A DNA stretch of 40,413 bases from Bacteroidales bacterium (GCA_007132225.1 SLPB01000039.1:1-40413); one strand, 5' to 3'. Shown: positions 9,122 through 18,240, numbered from the stretch's first letter. Notes: a model not told the origin generated them from the letters alone. Numbers and translations are program-made.

Positions 9122-9165
9122 AACATATTGATTAATGAGTTTCTGCAATTATTAATCAATATGTT
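9122..9165. repeat. perfect 15-bp inverted repeat in the hisB-hisH gap
   Basis: AACATATTGATTAAT (9122-9136) and its exact inverted copy (9151-9165) flank a 14-base loop. It starts five bases after the first stem-loop and has the same loop length. It is AT-rich and lacks a following T run. A weak promoter-like pair (T-rich at 9183-9188, TGAGTTTG at 9209-9216) lies just downstream, so it may mark an internal control region for hisHAFIE. Confidence 0.7.
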
Positions 9166-9247
9166 ATAAAGTAAGTCTGTGATTTTTTATCTGCGGGATT
9201 AAATTAACTGAGTTTGCTTCAACAATAAGATTAAAAGAAGGATTACC

Positions 9248-9832
9248 GTGAACCAAAAAATAGTTATAATTAAATATAACGCCGGAAATATCAGGTCGGT
9301 CGATTTTGCCCTGCGGCGCATGGGGATAAATGCTGAAATTACCGGTGATCCTGATAAGATAAGAACAGCAGCCAAAGTTATTTTTCCCGGGGTCGGGGAA
9401 GCGAGTGGTACTATGGAGTATCTCAGGCAGCGCGGACTGGATATTGTTATTAGTCAGCTCACCCAGCCTGTTTTGGGAATTTGCCTTGGGATGCAGTTGA
9501 TGTGCAGATATTCAGAAGAAGGATTTACTGATTGTCTGAATATTTTTGATACGGAAGTGATTAAGTTTACAGGGGGTAAGGTTCCCCACATGGGGTGGAA
9601 TGCCCTCGAAAAACTTAACGGGAAGTTGTTTTATAAATTAAACAAGGGAACATATGTATATTATGTGCATTCTTATTTTGTTCCTGAAAACATTAACACA
9701 ACTGCCGTAAGTTTTTATGGTATACCTTTTTCTGCTGCCATGCAGCGTGACAATTTTTATGCCACTCAGTTTCATCCGGAGAAATCCGGCGGCTATGGTG
9801 AACTAATACTTAAAAATTTCATCTCTTTATGA
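9248..9832 (+). CDS. hisH: imidazole glycerol phosphate synthase, glutaminase subunit
   Basis: Releases ammonia from glutamine and passes it to HisF. The 194-residue class I glutamine amidotransferase has nucleophile C79 in GICLGMQ and partner residues H176 and E178 in FHPEKSG. The start is GTG at 9248. AAGAAGG lies 6 bases before it, the conserved VIIKYNAGN beta strand follows immediately, and the next in-frame Met lies inside the domain. The end overlaps hisA by four bases (ATGA), so the two are translationally coupled. Confidence 0.95.
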   Translation: MNQKIVIIKYNAGNIRSVDFALRRMGINAEITGDPDKIRTAAKVIFPGVGEASGTMEYLRQRGLDIVISQLTQPVLGICLGMQLMCRYSEEGFTDCLNIFDTEVIKFTGGKVPHMGWNALEKLNGKLFYKLNKGTYVYYVHSYFVPENINTTAVSFYGIPFSAAMQRDNFYATQFHPEKSGGYGELILKNFISL

Positions 9833-10548
9833 TAGATCTTATTCCTGCAATAGACCTTATAGAAGGTAAATGTGTCCGCCTTATAAAAGGGGATTTCAAA
9901 TATAAAACTGTTTATTCTTCAGATCCTGTTGATATGGCAATGAAATTTTATGATTATGGGTTTACAAGGCTTCATCTTGTCGATCTTGACGGGGCAGAAA
10001 GGGGGCGTCTTAAACATCTGAAGATTATGGAGAGAATTGCAGTAAAAACCGGTTTGCAAATCGATTTCGGGGGAGGAGTGCAAAATTTGTCAGATGTGCA
10101 TTCCATTATTAATGCCGGGGCATTTATGGTGTGCATTGGAAGTATGGCTGTAAAGGACGAGAAGGAGTTTGATAAAGTACTGGAGCATTTTGGTCCGCAA
10201 AGGATCATTCTTGCCGCCGATACGAAAGATGACGAGCTGGTGATTTCAGGATGGAAGGAGTCGGCCGGGGTTTCCGTTTTTAATTTTATAGACAAGATGA
10301 CCGCAAAGAACATTGGCAGCATCCTTTGTACTGATGTTAATAAGGATGGAATGCTGGGGGGAACCGCCCTGTCGCTGTATGAAAGAATTATGGAAAGATT
10401 CCCTGAATTATATCTCATAGCCAGCGGGGGGGTAAGTAATATAAGCGATATAGAAATGCTTGAGAAATCTCCCGTTCCTGCAGTGGTCTTCGGAAAGGCT
10501 TTTTATGAAGGAAAACTGAAGATTGAGGAACTTAAACACCTGTTGTAG
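9829..10548 (+). CDS. hisA: ProFAR isomerase
   Basis: Amadori isomerisation of ProFAR to PRFAR in a (beta/alpha)8 barrel. The 239-residue protein has D9 in PAIDL, D131 in LAADTK and D169 in CTDVNKDG, plus the phosphate loops GGGV and ASGGVS. A trpF-type second activity (PriA) is known from actinobacteria, but nothing in this sequence points to it. It overlaps hisH by four bases and precedes hisF by 42 bp. Confidence 0.95.
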   Translation: MIDLIPAIDLIEGKCVRLIKGDFKYKTVYSSDPVDMAMKFYDYGFTRLHLVDLDGAERGRLKHLKIMERIAVKTGLQIDFGGGVQNLSDVHSIINAGAFMVCIGSMAVKDEKEFDKVLEHFGPQRIILAADTKDDELVISGWKESAGVSVFNFIDKMTAKNIGSILCTDVNKDGMLGGTALSLYERIMERFPELYLIASGGVSNISDIEMLEKSPVPAVVFGKAFYEGKLKIEELKHLL

Positions 10549-10590
10549 TTGTTGCTTATTATCTGAATTTTTATCACAAATTACTAAAAT

Positions 10591-11346
10591 ATGCTTGCAA
10601 AAAGAATTATACCCTGCCTTGATGTTTTCAATGGAAAGGTAGTAAAAGGAATAAATTTTATCAACCTGAAAGAAATCGGGGATCCTGTGGAGCATGGTGC
10701 CCTTTATTCTCAGCAGGGAGCAGATGAGCTTGTTTACCTGGATATTACAGCAACACATGAAAAACGAAAGCTGCTTTCGGACCTGGTAAGAAGAATTGCT
10801 GAAAATATTAATATTCCCTTTACAGTTGGCGGGGGTGTTAATCAGCTCTCTGATGCTGATGCACTGTTAAGTGCCGGAGCTGATAAAATAAGTGTTAATT
10901 CAGCTGTTCTTTTGAACCCTTCACTGATAGACCAGATTGCCAAATCTTTTGGCAGCCAGTTTCTGGTAGTGGCTATTGATGCTAAAAATATTGACGGACG
11001 CTGGGTTGTATATCGTAATGGTGGCAGAATAGCTACTGATCGTGAGCTCTTTGAATGGGCAGGCGAAGTGGTCCTTCGGGGAGCCGGTGAAATACTTTTC
11101 ACCTCAATGGATCATGACGGTGTTAAAAACGGTTATGCCTGCAAAGAGCTTGCTATGTTGTCAGATGCTTTGCCAATTCCTGTTATTGCATCCGGCGGTG
11201 CAGGTGCTCCTGAGCATTTTCTTGAGGCATTCAAGACAGGAAAAGCTGATGCTGCTTTGGCAGCCAGTGTATTTCACTATAATGAAATAGCAATTCCGGA
11301 GTTGAAAGAGTATCTTCATCAGAATAATGTTACAGTTAGATTATAA
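10591..11346 (+). CDS. hisF: imidazole glycerol phosphate synthase, cyclase subunit
   Basis: Uses ammonia from HisH to turn PRFAR into imidazoleglycerol phosphate and AICAR. The 251-residue (beta/alpha)8 barrel has the two catalytic aspartates D11 (IPCLDV) and D130 (VVAIDAK) at the canonical positions, the phosphate loops VGGGV and ASGGAG, and TSMDHDG. It is five bases from hisIE. Confidence 0.96.
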   Translation: MLAKRIIPCLDVFNGKVVKGINFINLKEIGDPVEHGALYSQQGADELVYLDITATHEKRKLLSDLVRRIAENINIPFTVGGGVNQLSDADALLSAGADKISVNSAVLLNPSLIDQIAKSFGSQFLVVAIDAKNIDGRWVVYRNGGRIATDRELFEWAGEVVLRGAGEILFTSMDHDGVKNGYACKELAMLSDALPIPVIASGGAGAPEHFLEAFKTGKADAALAASVFHYNEIAIPELKEYLHQNNVTVRL

Positions 11347-11351
11347 AAATT

Positions 11352-11945
11352 ATGGAAATTGATTTTAAAAAGGGCGGCGGACTTGTGCCTGTTATAGTAC
11401 AGCATGCAGATACCATGAGTGTGCTGATGCTTGCCTATATGAACAAAGAGGCATATGATCGGTCTCTTAAAACCCGGAGGGCCACTTTTTTCAGTCGGTC
11501 ACGAAATGAGATCTGGGAAAAAGGGGAGATTAGCGGAAACTGGCTTGAGATTAGGGATTTATCTATTGATTGCGATGGAGATACACTGCTGCTCAGGGTA
11601 GAGCCCAAAGGGCCTGTATGTCATACCGGCACTGATACCTGCTTTGGAAATGTTAAAAAAAGTGATTTCCCCTTTCTTGAGAAACTTGATGAAATTATTG
11701 CCTCACGGAAAAATACACTTCCGGAAAACTCCTACACCACTGCCCTGTTTAAAGCCGGAATAAATAAAGTTGCCCAGAAAGTCGGAGAGGAGGCTGTGGA
11801 GCTTGTGATTGAGGCAAAAGACGATAATGATGAACTGTTTCTGAATGAAGCCGCTGACCTTCTTTATCATTTGATTGTTTTGCTTCGATATAAAGAATAT
11901 TCACTACATGATGTTATATCTGTTCTCAAGAAACGCCATTCCTGA
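11352..11945 (+). CDS. hisI: bifunctional phosphoribosyl-AMP cyclohydrolase / phosphoribosyl-ATP pyrophosphatase
   Basis: HisIE fusion for steps 2 and 3. The N-terminal half (to about residue 105) is the Zn-dependent cyclohydrolase, with SRSRNEIWEKGE, DCDGDT and the metal cysteines in GPVCHTGTDTCF. The C-terminal half is the pyrophosphatase, with KVGEEAVELVIEAK and NEAADLLYH. It is the last gene of the operon and completes the pathway from PRPP to histidine. No strong intrinsic terminator is evident in the 132-base gap before osmC. Confidence 0.95.
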   Translation: MEIDFKKGGGLVPVIVQHADTMSVLMLAYMNKEAYDRSLKTRRATFFSRSRNEIWEKGEISGNWLEIRDLSIDCDGDTLLLRVEPKGPVCHTGTDTCFGNVKKSDFPFLEKLDEIIASRKNTLPENSYTTALFKAGINKVAQKVGEEAVELVIEAKDDNDELFLNEAADLLYHLIVLLRYKEYSLHDVISVLKKRHS

Positions 11946-12077
11946 AACAATTATCATCTATTCCCACTTGCAGCAGCTTAATATATACAATTAATACATG
12001 GAGCAATATTGAACAAAATCGCCTTCATTATTGTCTTGTTGTTATAAGTGTAATTTATTAACTAAAAACAACAAGTT

Positions 12078-12506
12078 ATGAGTAAGCATTTTGCAAGTGC
12101 ACGCTGGGATGGAAACCTGGCAAAAGGTAATGGCAGTTATGGTTTAAAGACAAGTGGATATAAAGGATCATACAGGTTTTCCACAAGATTTGAGGATGAT
12201 AAAAATGCCTCCAGTCCCGAAGAGCTGATAGGAGCAGCTCATGCAAGCTGTTTTTCAATGGCCTTCGCACATGATCTTGACCAATCCGGATTCAAACCCG
12301 AAAGTATTGAAACAGAGGCTGAAGTAACTCTTTCTAAATCTGAAGGAGGTTTTGCCATAAAAGACATTTTACTCAAAACACGGGGGAAGGTTTCAGGAAT
12401 CGGTAAAGATGAATTTTTAGAAATAGCGGACAAGTCCAAAAATAATTGTCCTGTTTCAAAGGCACTTAAAGGAGTGACAATCTCCCTTAATGCCGAGCTT
12501 CTGTAA
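12078..12506 (+). CDS. osmC: OsmC-type organic hydroperoxide peroxidase
   Basis: Thiol peroxidase that reduces organic hydroperoxides, often induced by osmotic or oxidative stress. The 142-residue protein has the two redox cysteines C58 (AAHASCFSMAF) and C124 (NNCPVSKAL), nearly the same positions and length as E. coli OsmC (143 residues, C59 and C125). This favours OsmC over the Ohr subgroup. It stands alone between the his operon and a strong terminator, and the stress theme fits the osmoprotectant genes further right. Confidence 0.9.
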   Translation: MSKHFASARWDGNLAKGNGSYGLKTSGYKGSYRFSTRFEDDKNASSPEELIGAAHASCFSMAFAHDLDQSGFKPESIETEAEVTLSKSEGGFAIKDILLKTRGKVSGIGKDEFLEIADKSKNNCPVSKALKGVTISLNAELL

Positions 12507-12556
12507 AGGTACTGCCTTGATGACATTTCCTTTCTGAAAGACATTTTTTTTTATTT

Positions 12557-12590
12557 AACGTGGCTATTATAGTAATAGCCACGTTTTTTT
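12557..12590 (+). terminator. intrinsic terminator after osmC
   Basis: The 13-base arms AACGTGGCTATTA (12557-12569) and the exact inverted copy (12573-12585) flank a three-base loop, followed by a run of T. It ends the osmC transcript before the lipoprotein gene. Confidence 0.9.
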
Positions 12591-12747
12591 GTGAGGTTGA
12601 ATTACCCGGCAATCTTCCCATTCCGAATCATGCTTATCCTTATTTAAAATGTTTAAAAATAAAGCTACTTAACGTGAGCCGTTTTTGACTTAATTCTTGT
12701 ATAGAGAGTTGAAGAGAATTGTTATTTATAATTAAACTAAATAAGCT

Positions 12748-15351
12748 ATGAAAAGAAATTTCGGACTACTACTTTTTGTATCGACTATGCTGATGCTTTT
12801 TACAGCATGTGAAGAAGACGAATTAACACCAGATATAAATATTATTGCAAATGCGGGACCTGATCAGACTGTGGAAACTGGTCAGGAAGTGCTTCTGGAT
12901 GGAACTGCATCGGTTGATGAATCGGGCGAGGGTGTACAGATAGAATGGTCGTTCCAATCACGGCCGTCAGGCAGTGATGCTGTGATCCAGGATGCTGGTT
13001 CAATAATTGCGAGATTTACTCCCGACCTCGATGGATCTTATGTAGTTAAGTTATCGATAAACAATAACCATGGGAGCAGCTCTGATGAAACCACTGTTAT
13101 TGCAACAGCGTCGGGCGGGGCAACCGGCACAATTGAGATCAGCAGTAATATTACAGATGATCTGTTAATGGAGATGATAACCCCCGAAGGAATAGCTGAT
13201 TATATTGTTACTTCCAATATTGATGTTAGGGCAAATCTGGTAATTGAACCCGGGGTTATAGTGGAATTCCGTTCTGATGCAGGTATGAGGGTTCGCCAGG
13301 AAGGCAGCATAAAAGCTGTTGGAAATCAACAGGATTCAATTATTTTCAGGGGTACGGTAAAGGTTCCGGGCCACTGGAGAGGCCTGAGGGTAGACTCTAA
13401 TAATCCGGTCAATGAACTGGCTTATATTGCAATAAAACATGGTGGATCAGATGGAGTCGGAGGAAGTGTTGCCGAAAGAAATCGTAAAGCCAACCTGATT
13501 ATCCAGTCTGATGCAGTAAGGCTCAAGGCTCACAATATGCTCATCGCAGAAGGAAGTGAGCATGGTTTATACATTCATGCTATAAATAACCCCTTTGTCG
13601 AGTTATCCAATAACACCTATACCCGTAATTCAAGGCCGGCCTATGTTGATGCCGCAATGTTTTATCTGCTTGACGGTGAAAGTGATTATACGGGCAATGA
13701 TCATGATTATATTGCTGCTTCAACAGACATGACCCTTTCATCCCCGACTGCCTGGCCTAAACTCAATGTTCCTTTGGAACTCCCCGGGGTAACAGTTGAC
13801 AGTGACCTTGAGATAGAACCAGGCGCACAATTTTTAGTCGCCGGCGGTAAGGGGATCTACGTGAGATCCGGGGGTTCAATCCATGCGGTTGGTGAAGATA
13901 CGGATCCAATAGTTTTAAAAGGCAAAATAGATGTAAGGGGGCACTGGAATGGTATCAGGATCACCAGTAATAACCTCAACAGGCTTGAGTATCTTGAAAT
14001 TCATAATGGGGGCCAGGGAGGTCTTGGCGGCAGCGTAGCAGAAAGAAACAGAAGCACGAGTCTGATGCTTGATGAAAATGCCCGCGTTGTGGTCAGTAAT
14101 GTAACTATTTCAAAAAGTGAAAATTATCCTTTCTGGATCAGGGGTGGAGGCAATATGAATATAGAGTTTGTTTCCAATACAATTACAGATAATAAACATG
14201 CCGGTTGGGTTGATGCCAGGTATTTCCATGTACTGGACGGCAGCAGCAGTTTTACAGGCAATGACACAGAAAGGATATCTTCCGGGGCTGATGTTACTAT
14301 TGCACAGGACCGGACATGGAAAAAAATAGATGTTCCCTATGCTCTTCCGCAGGTAACTTTCACGGAGGGCATTCTCACTATTGAAGCGGGTGCAAGTTTT
14401 CAGGCCAATAACGACGGATATTTATATGTAAGGGGAAACGGAGCCTTAAAAGTTCTTGGCACGCAGAACAATCCTGTTGAGTTCACTGGCCAGACACAGG
14501 TTCGTGGTGCATGGAGGGGAATGAAGATAATCACAAATAATCCCCAGAACCAGCTATCTCATATGATTATTAAGCACGGGGGACAGAATGGTATCGGTTC
14601 CTCGGTAGCAGAGAGAAACAGGGTAGCCTCCCTGATGCTGGATGAAAATGTCAGGATATCAATTGACAACATTGCCATTCACGAAAGCCTTGAATATGCT
14701 TTCTGGATCAGGCATGTAAACAATCTTAATATTGAGTTCTCCAATAACACTTTTACCGGTAATGAAAAGCTTGCCATGGTAGATGCAAGATATTTTCACG
14801 TTCTCGATGGCAACAGTTCCTATTCGGGCAATGATGATGATATTATACGATCAGATGCAAATACAACTGCTTCAGGAAATATAAAATGGGACAGGCTGGA
14901 TGTTCCCTATGAGCTGCCTGATATAGTCCAGGTGGAAGGAAACCTTGAAATTGAAGCAGGAGCCAGGTTCGAAGGTAATAATGATGGGGGACTCGATATT
15001 TTATCAACAGGTTCAATTCGTGCGATTGGTACTCCGGGTGATGAAATTGAATTTGTCGGGGGCATAAATTCACCAGGTCACTGGAGGGGTATAAATGTGC
15101 GGTCGGCAGATTCCGGTAATGAAATCTCTCATTTTGTTATCAGGCATACCGGAAGTAATGGATTTGGGAGCTCCGTCTCGGACCGCAGCCGTCAACAGGC
15201 AATTCAGGTATGGGGTGGATTCCTTAAACTGACCAACGGTGAAATAACCGATGGTGCAGGTGACGGTATAAAATCTCATGCAGGAGGGGTGATTGAAAGG
15301 TCCGGTATCACTTACAGCTCAATTAATGGTGAGAATGAGGTGGGCTTTTAA
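12748..15351 (+). CDS. surface lipoprotein with PKD-like domain and four 190-residue beta-helix-like repeats
   Basis: The 867-residue protein begins with a lipoprotein signal peptide (cleavage before C21 in LFTAC). An acidic EEDE follows directly, resembling the Bacteroidota lipoprotein export signal for the cell surface. A PKD-like Ig domain (ANAGPDQTVETGQ, about 34-120) comes next. The rest is four tandem units whose anchor G-H/A-W-x-G falls at residues 208, 398, 587 and 777, a spacing of 190, 189 and 190. Units share NELxYIxIKHGG, GSVAERNR and YFHVLDG segments and look like right-handed beta-helix folds. No catalytic motif is recognised. It is probably an adhesin or glycan-binding surface protein, possibly together with the barrel protein 87 bp downstream. 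The function is unknown. Confidence 0.8.
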   Translation: MKRNFGLLLFVSTMLMLFTACEEDELTPDINIIANAGPDQTVETGQEVLLDGTASVDESGEGVQIEWSFQSRPSGSDAVIQDAGSIIARFTPDLDGSYVVKLSINNNHGSSSDETTVIATASGGATGTIEISSNITDDLLMEMITPEGIADYIVTSNIDVRANLVIEPGVIVEFRSDAGMRVRQEGSIKAVGNQQDSIIFRGTVKVPGHWRGLRVDSNNPVNELAYIAIKHGGSDGVGGSVAERNRKANLIIQSDAVRLKAHNMLIAEGSEHGLYIHAINNPFVELSNNTYTRNSRPAYVDAAMFYLLDGESDYTGNDHDYIAASTDMTLSSPTAWPKLNVPLELPGVTVDSDLEIEPGAQFLVAGGKGIYVRSGGSIHAVGEDTDPIVLKGKIDVRGHWNGIRITSNNLNRLEYLEIHNGGQGGLGGSVAERNRSTSLMLDENARVVVSNVTISKSENYPFWIRGGGNMNIEFVSNTITDNKHAGWVDARYFHVLDGSSSFTGNDTERISSGADVTIAQDRTWKKIDVPYALPQVTFTEGILTIEAGASFQANNDGYLYVRGNGALKVLGTQNNPVEFTGQTQVRGAWRGMKIITNNPQNQLSHMIIKHGGQNGIGSSVAERNRVASLMLDENVRISIDNIAIHESLEYAFWIRHVNNLNIEFSNNTFTGNEKLAMVDARYFHVLDGNSSYSGNDDDIIRSDANTTASGNIKWDRLDVPYELPDIVQVEGNLEIEAGARFEGNNDGGLDILSTGSIRAIGTPGDEIEFVGGINSPGHWRGINVRSADSGNEISHFVIRHTGSNGFGSSVSDRSRQQAIQVWGGFLKLTNGEITDGAGDGIKSHAGGVIERSGITYSSINGENEVGF

Positions 15352-15438
15352 AAATGGGGCAATAGTGAAATTTGTTTGCAGGGAAAGATTAAATATGAAA
15401 AATAATGTTGGAACTTATGTTTTAAAATTTAAAACAAT

Positions 15439-16026
15439 ATGCTTATGAAAAAAAAGTTATTGGTTATTTTGCTGATGTTTATTTCCTTAAACTCATTTTA
15501 TCTTGCCTCCCAGGATATGTTTAACTACAGGGGACAGGATATTCTTGGGGGAGGATTATCCCTTGGTTATTACAGTTATGGATTCACTGGTTCCAGAAGT
15601 ATTGGAATTCCCCCGCTATCCGCCTATTATGAGCTGGGACTTCATGACCATATAACTGCCGGGCCCTTCCTGGGATATGCAAGATGGAGTTACAAGTATG
15701 CTGTACAGGATTACAGATATTCCTGGTCATTTATTAATGCCGGTGCAAGGGGAAGTTTTCATATAACCGGCTTTATGAATGAAATTCTTGGTACCGAGAT
15801 TGATGAGGAAAAGATTGACTGGTATCTTACTCTGCTGGCTGGCATGGAATTCAGACAATATTCCGATACCGGGAATAATACACTTGGTTATGCAAACCAA
15901 TCCAATTTTTTCATCGGACCAAGTGCCGGGGTAAGATATTACTTCTCAGAAAATCTTGCCGTTTATCTTGAAGGAGGCAGAGGAGCATTTGGAGCAGTTT
16001 CTTTTGGAGTTTCTCTAAGGAGATAG
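15439..16026 (+). CDS. small outer-membrane beta-barrel protein
   Basis: The 195-residue protein has an N-terminal signal peptide (hydrophobic LLVILLMFISLNSFYLAS). Alternating amphipathic strands rich in Gly, Tyr and Phe follow (GGGLSLGYYSYG, GPSAGVRYYF, AVYLEGG), ending in VSFGVSLRR. This is the pattern of small OmpW/OmpX-like barrels. The start could be this ATG or the in-frame ATG six bases later; both give the same signal peptide. It follows the repeat lipoprotein and is probably co-expressed with it. No specific function can be assigned. Confidence 0.65.
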   Translation: MLMKKKLLVILLMFISLNSFYLASQDMFNYRGQDILGGGLSLGYYSYGFTGSRSIGIPPLSAYYELGLHDHITAGPFLGYARWSYKYAVQDYRYSWSFINAGARGSFHITGFMNEILGTEIDEEKIDWYLTLLAGMEFRQYSDTGNNTLGYANQSNFFIGPSAGVRYYFSENLAVYLEGGRGAFGAVSFGVSLRR

Positions 16027-16071
16027 AGTAACATGGCAGTCACGGTTCACAGTCACTATTGATACTACAAG

Positions 16072-16100
16072 ACCCTGATAATTAAATTTATCAGGGTTTT
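16072..16100. terminator. terminator between the barrel protein gene and the kinase gene
   Basis: ACCCTGATAA (16072-16081) and its exact inverted copy TTATCAGGGT (16088-16097) flank a six-base loop and are followed by TTT. It sits in the gap between convergent genes and serves the plus-strand transcript. It may also act on the minus strand, though the T tract there is poor. Confidence 0.8.
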
Positions 16101-16228
16101 GTTTGAAAATATACTGACCGGCCTTTTTTACCAAAGTGAAGGCGCGGGGACAGATAATATAATTTTTGCTGTATCCATTCTGCATTACAGGGTAGTCTGT
16201 TTTGACTGCATCGAAGCTTTGACCGCAA

Positions 16229-17311
16229 CTATATATAATTCAGGAGGTGTTTAAGGTCTGCTTCCAAAGAGTATACAGTATTGTAGCGTTTGCGGATATC
16301 GGGCACGATGGATCTGTTGAATATTGCACATAGGTCTGCGCCGGCCATGATCGGCAGCATTTTGCTGTACCTGGATTTCAGTAGTCGTGATAAATCTGAT
16401 AAAACCTTTGAAGAGTTTGCTTCATAGTCTTCATATAAACAGAGTTGCGGCAGCTTGCCTGTTATCATCTTATAAAGCAACAGTCCGAGCTGATATATAT
16501 CGGAAGCAGGAGAAAGCTGTTTGCCATTAAGCTGTTCCGGTGAAGCGTAGCAAATGGTACCAGAAAAGTTTGATTTTTTTCCTGGCTGATTTACCCCCTC
16601 TTGTATTATTTCCGATATTCCAAAATCTATTACCTTGACATTCAGGTCATCTGTGACAAGGATATTGGCGGGCTTAATATCCTGATGTATTATCTGATTG
16701 TTATGGGCGTATTTAATTGCCTGACAAACCTTCATAAACAGTTTCAGCCTGTAATTGAGGTTTAATTTATTCTGTTCACAAAAACGGTCTGCCGGAATAC
16801 CATCAATATATTCCATTATTAAAAATGGATATCCGTTATCAGTTATTCCATGGTCAAAAAGAGTTGCAATGTTAGGGTGGTTGATGCTGGAGAGTATTCG
16901 TTGTTCGTTTCTGAATCTTTCAGCATAGGTGTCATTCCGGAAAGATGGTTTCATTATTTTGATTGCTGCCAGTTGTTCAGACCGCCCCCCCGCTTTTTTT
17001 GCCAGATATATCTCCGACATTCCTCCCTGATTAATGATCCTTTTTATAATAAATCTGTCAATTCTGTCACCCTTTTTAAACCCAGGCGGCTTATTGGAAA
17101 GGGATATCTCATTTTCAATACGTTTTCTGAGAATATTAAAATATGCTCCGGCCTTTTTATGGTTATGCAGTAGCTGTTTTACTTCTTCCCGCATCCTGAA
17201 ATTTCCATTTCCGTTAACCTTCAGTAATTCATCCCATTTATGGGGTGAATGATTCTGACAAAGTTCAAACAATATGGATACTTTGTTCATATATTCATCG
17301 CTCTTGTTCAT
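16229..17311 (-). CDS. soluble PknB-type Ser/Thr protein kinase
   Basis: Protein kinase with a short helical N-terminus and a C-terminal kinase domain, and no membrane segment. Counting from the ATG at 17311 (360 residues), K118 (AAIKIMK) is the ATP lysine, 209-211 is HQD in place of HRD, N216 follows in KPANIL, DFG is at 229-231, and YASPEQL replaces APE. The Gly-rich loop is reduced to NQGGMSE. A GTG start at 17368 would add 19 unconvincing residues, so the ATG is preferred. The gene follows the ECF sigma factor gene on the same strand. This pair is known in other bacteria, where the kinase phosphorylates its sigma factor in place of an anti-sigma factor. The sigma factor is therefore the likely substrate. 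Confidence 0.85.
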   Translation of the reverse strand: MNKSDEYMNKVSILFELCQNHSPHKWDELLKVNGNGNFRMREEVKQLLHNHKKAGAYFNILRKRIENEISLSNKPPGFKKGDRIDRFIIKRIINQGGMSEIYLAKKAGGRSEQLAAIKIMKPSFRNDTYAERFRNEQRILSSINHPNIATLFDHGITDNGYPFLIMEYIDGIPADRFCEQNKLNLNYRLKLFMKVCQAIKYAHNNQIIHQDIKPANILVTDDLNVKVIDFGISEIIQEGVNQPGKKSNFSGTICYASPEQLNGKQLSPASDIYQLGLLLYKMITGKLPQLCLYEDYEANSSKVLSDLSRLLKSRYSKMLPIMAGADLCAIFNRSIVPDIRKRYNTVYSLEADLKHLLNYI

Positions 17312-17425
17312 GGCGGGGCTGTTTGGACTTACGGGTAGTGAAATTAAATACCATTCTTCAATGAACACTGCAATATACTTAGTAACACCCCTTAGACTTG
17401 AAATTTTAGAGCCGCGAAATACACT

Positions 17426-18013
17426 CTAAAAGGAGTTTAGATGGGTGTATAACCATGTTTTTGCCAGATTCCAGGATCGCTTTACCGTTGCAGGACTAAT
17501 GTCAAGTGCAGAAGCGGTTTCCTCAACAGACATACCCCCGAAAAACCGGCATTCAACTATTCTTGCCTGCCTGCTATTTTCATTCTCGAGTTTTTCAAGA
17601 GCGTCATTAACTAAAATCAACTCTTCTGCGGTTTGATCGCTAAGATGAACTGAATTGTGAATATCGTCGAATGATACTCGTTTTTCTGATCCTCCGCGCC
17701 GGAGAGCCCTTTTTTTAATTGATGCATTCACCAGTATTTGCCGCATAGCCTTTGAAGCCACAAAACAAAAGTGCGCCCGGCTCTTATAAGTGGCAGAACC
17801 TGCTCGTATTATTTTTAAATATGTTTCGTGAACAATAGCAGTTGTATTGAGGGTTTCCATATTAAAAAACTGAAACCTCAGGTTGTGTGCATTTTGACGA
17901 AGTTCCCGGTAAACAAACGGGAATAACTTATTAAAAGCGTTTTTGTCTCCCCTGCTAAATTCTTCAAGGTATAAAGTGATTTCATTTTCAGAAACCTCTT
18001 TGTTTTCAGTCAT
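17426..18013 (-). CDS. ECF-type RNA polymerase sigma factor, kinase-linked TIGR02999-like group
   Basis: The 195-residue sigma factor has regions 2 and 4 only. Region 2 holds YRELRQNAHNLR and TLNTTAIVHETYLKI, followed by SRAHFCFVASKAMRQILV and a basic KKRALRRGG. These are hallmarks of the ECF group usually found next to Ser/Thr kinases. Region 4 (ARIVECRFFGGMSVEETA...ATVKRSWNLAKTWL) is a complete helix-turn-helix. No anti-sigma gene is present. The kinase gene lies immediately downstream, so activation by phosphorylation is likely. The target regulon is unknown; the repeat lipoprotein/barrel pair and the BCCT transporter are neighbouring candidates. Confidence 0.9.
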   Translation of the reverse strand: MTENKEVSENEITLYLEEFSRGDKNAFNKLFPFVYRELRQNAHNLRFQFFNMETLNTTAIVHETYLKIIRAGSATYKSRAHFCFVASKAMRQILVNASIKKRALRRGGSEKRVSFDDIHNSVHLSDQTAEELILVNDALEKLENENSRQARIVECRFFGGMSVEETASALDISPATVKRSWNLAKTWLYTHLNSF

Positions 18014-18211
18014 GTCATAAAAGAATTTTGGATACTCTTATATACTTCAATATGTATATGTATACAACTAAATCCTGAAATTGTTGACAAGGTGCAATTA
18101 ATAATTTATTCCGTCACCCTTTATTCTTTCTGTTTTGCCTTATATAGCAGGAGTTCAGTTGTTATTAACAGCCAGGTTAGAGAATCAGGTTTAGGATAAG
18201 GATTAGGTGTT
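18014..18211. other. promoter region upstream of the sigma factor gene (divergent from the BCCT gene)
   Basis: This gap must hold the leftward promoter of the sigma factor gene. It contains an alternating TATGTATATGTATAC stretch (18051-18065) that could be part of it, but I find no clean -33/-7 pair. No gene is seen. With the hairpins to the right it forms a gap of 343 bases. Confidence 0.4.
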
Positions 18212-18232
18212 CAGGCAAGTTTTCACTGCCTG
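18212..18232 (+). repeat. small hairpin upstream of the BCCT gene
   Basis: CAGGCA (18212-18217) and TGCCTG (18227-18232) can pair around a nine-base loop. It lies eight bases before a terminator-like hairpin, so the two together resemble the 3' end of a structured RNA or leader. Confidence 0.4.
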
Positions 18233-18240
18233 TAAGTTTA

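Noticed and set aside
9122-9165. 15-bp inverted repeat as an intrinsic terminator inside the his operon
   Set aside because: No T tract follows on either strand in a suitable position, and the pathway genes continue directly downstream.
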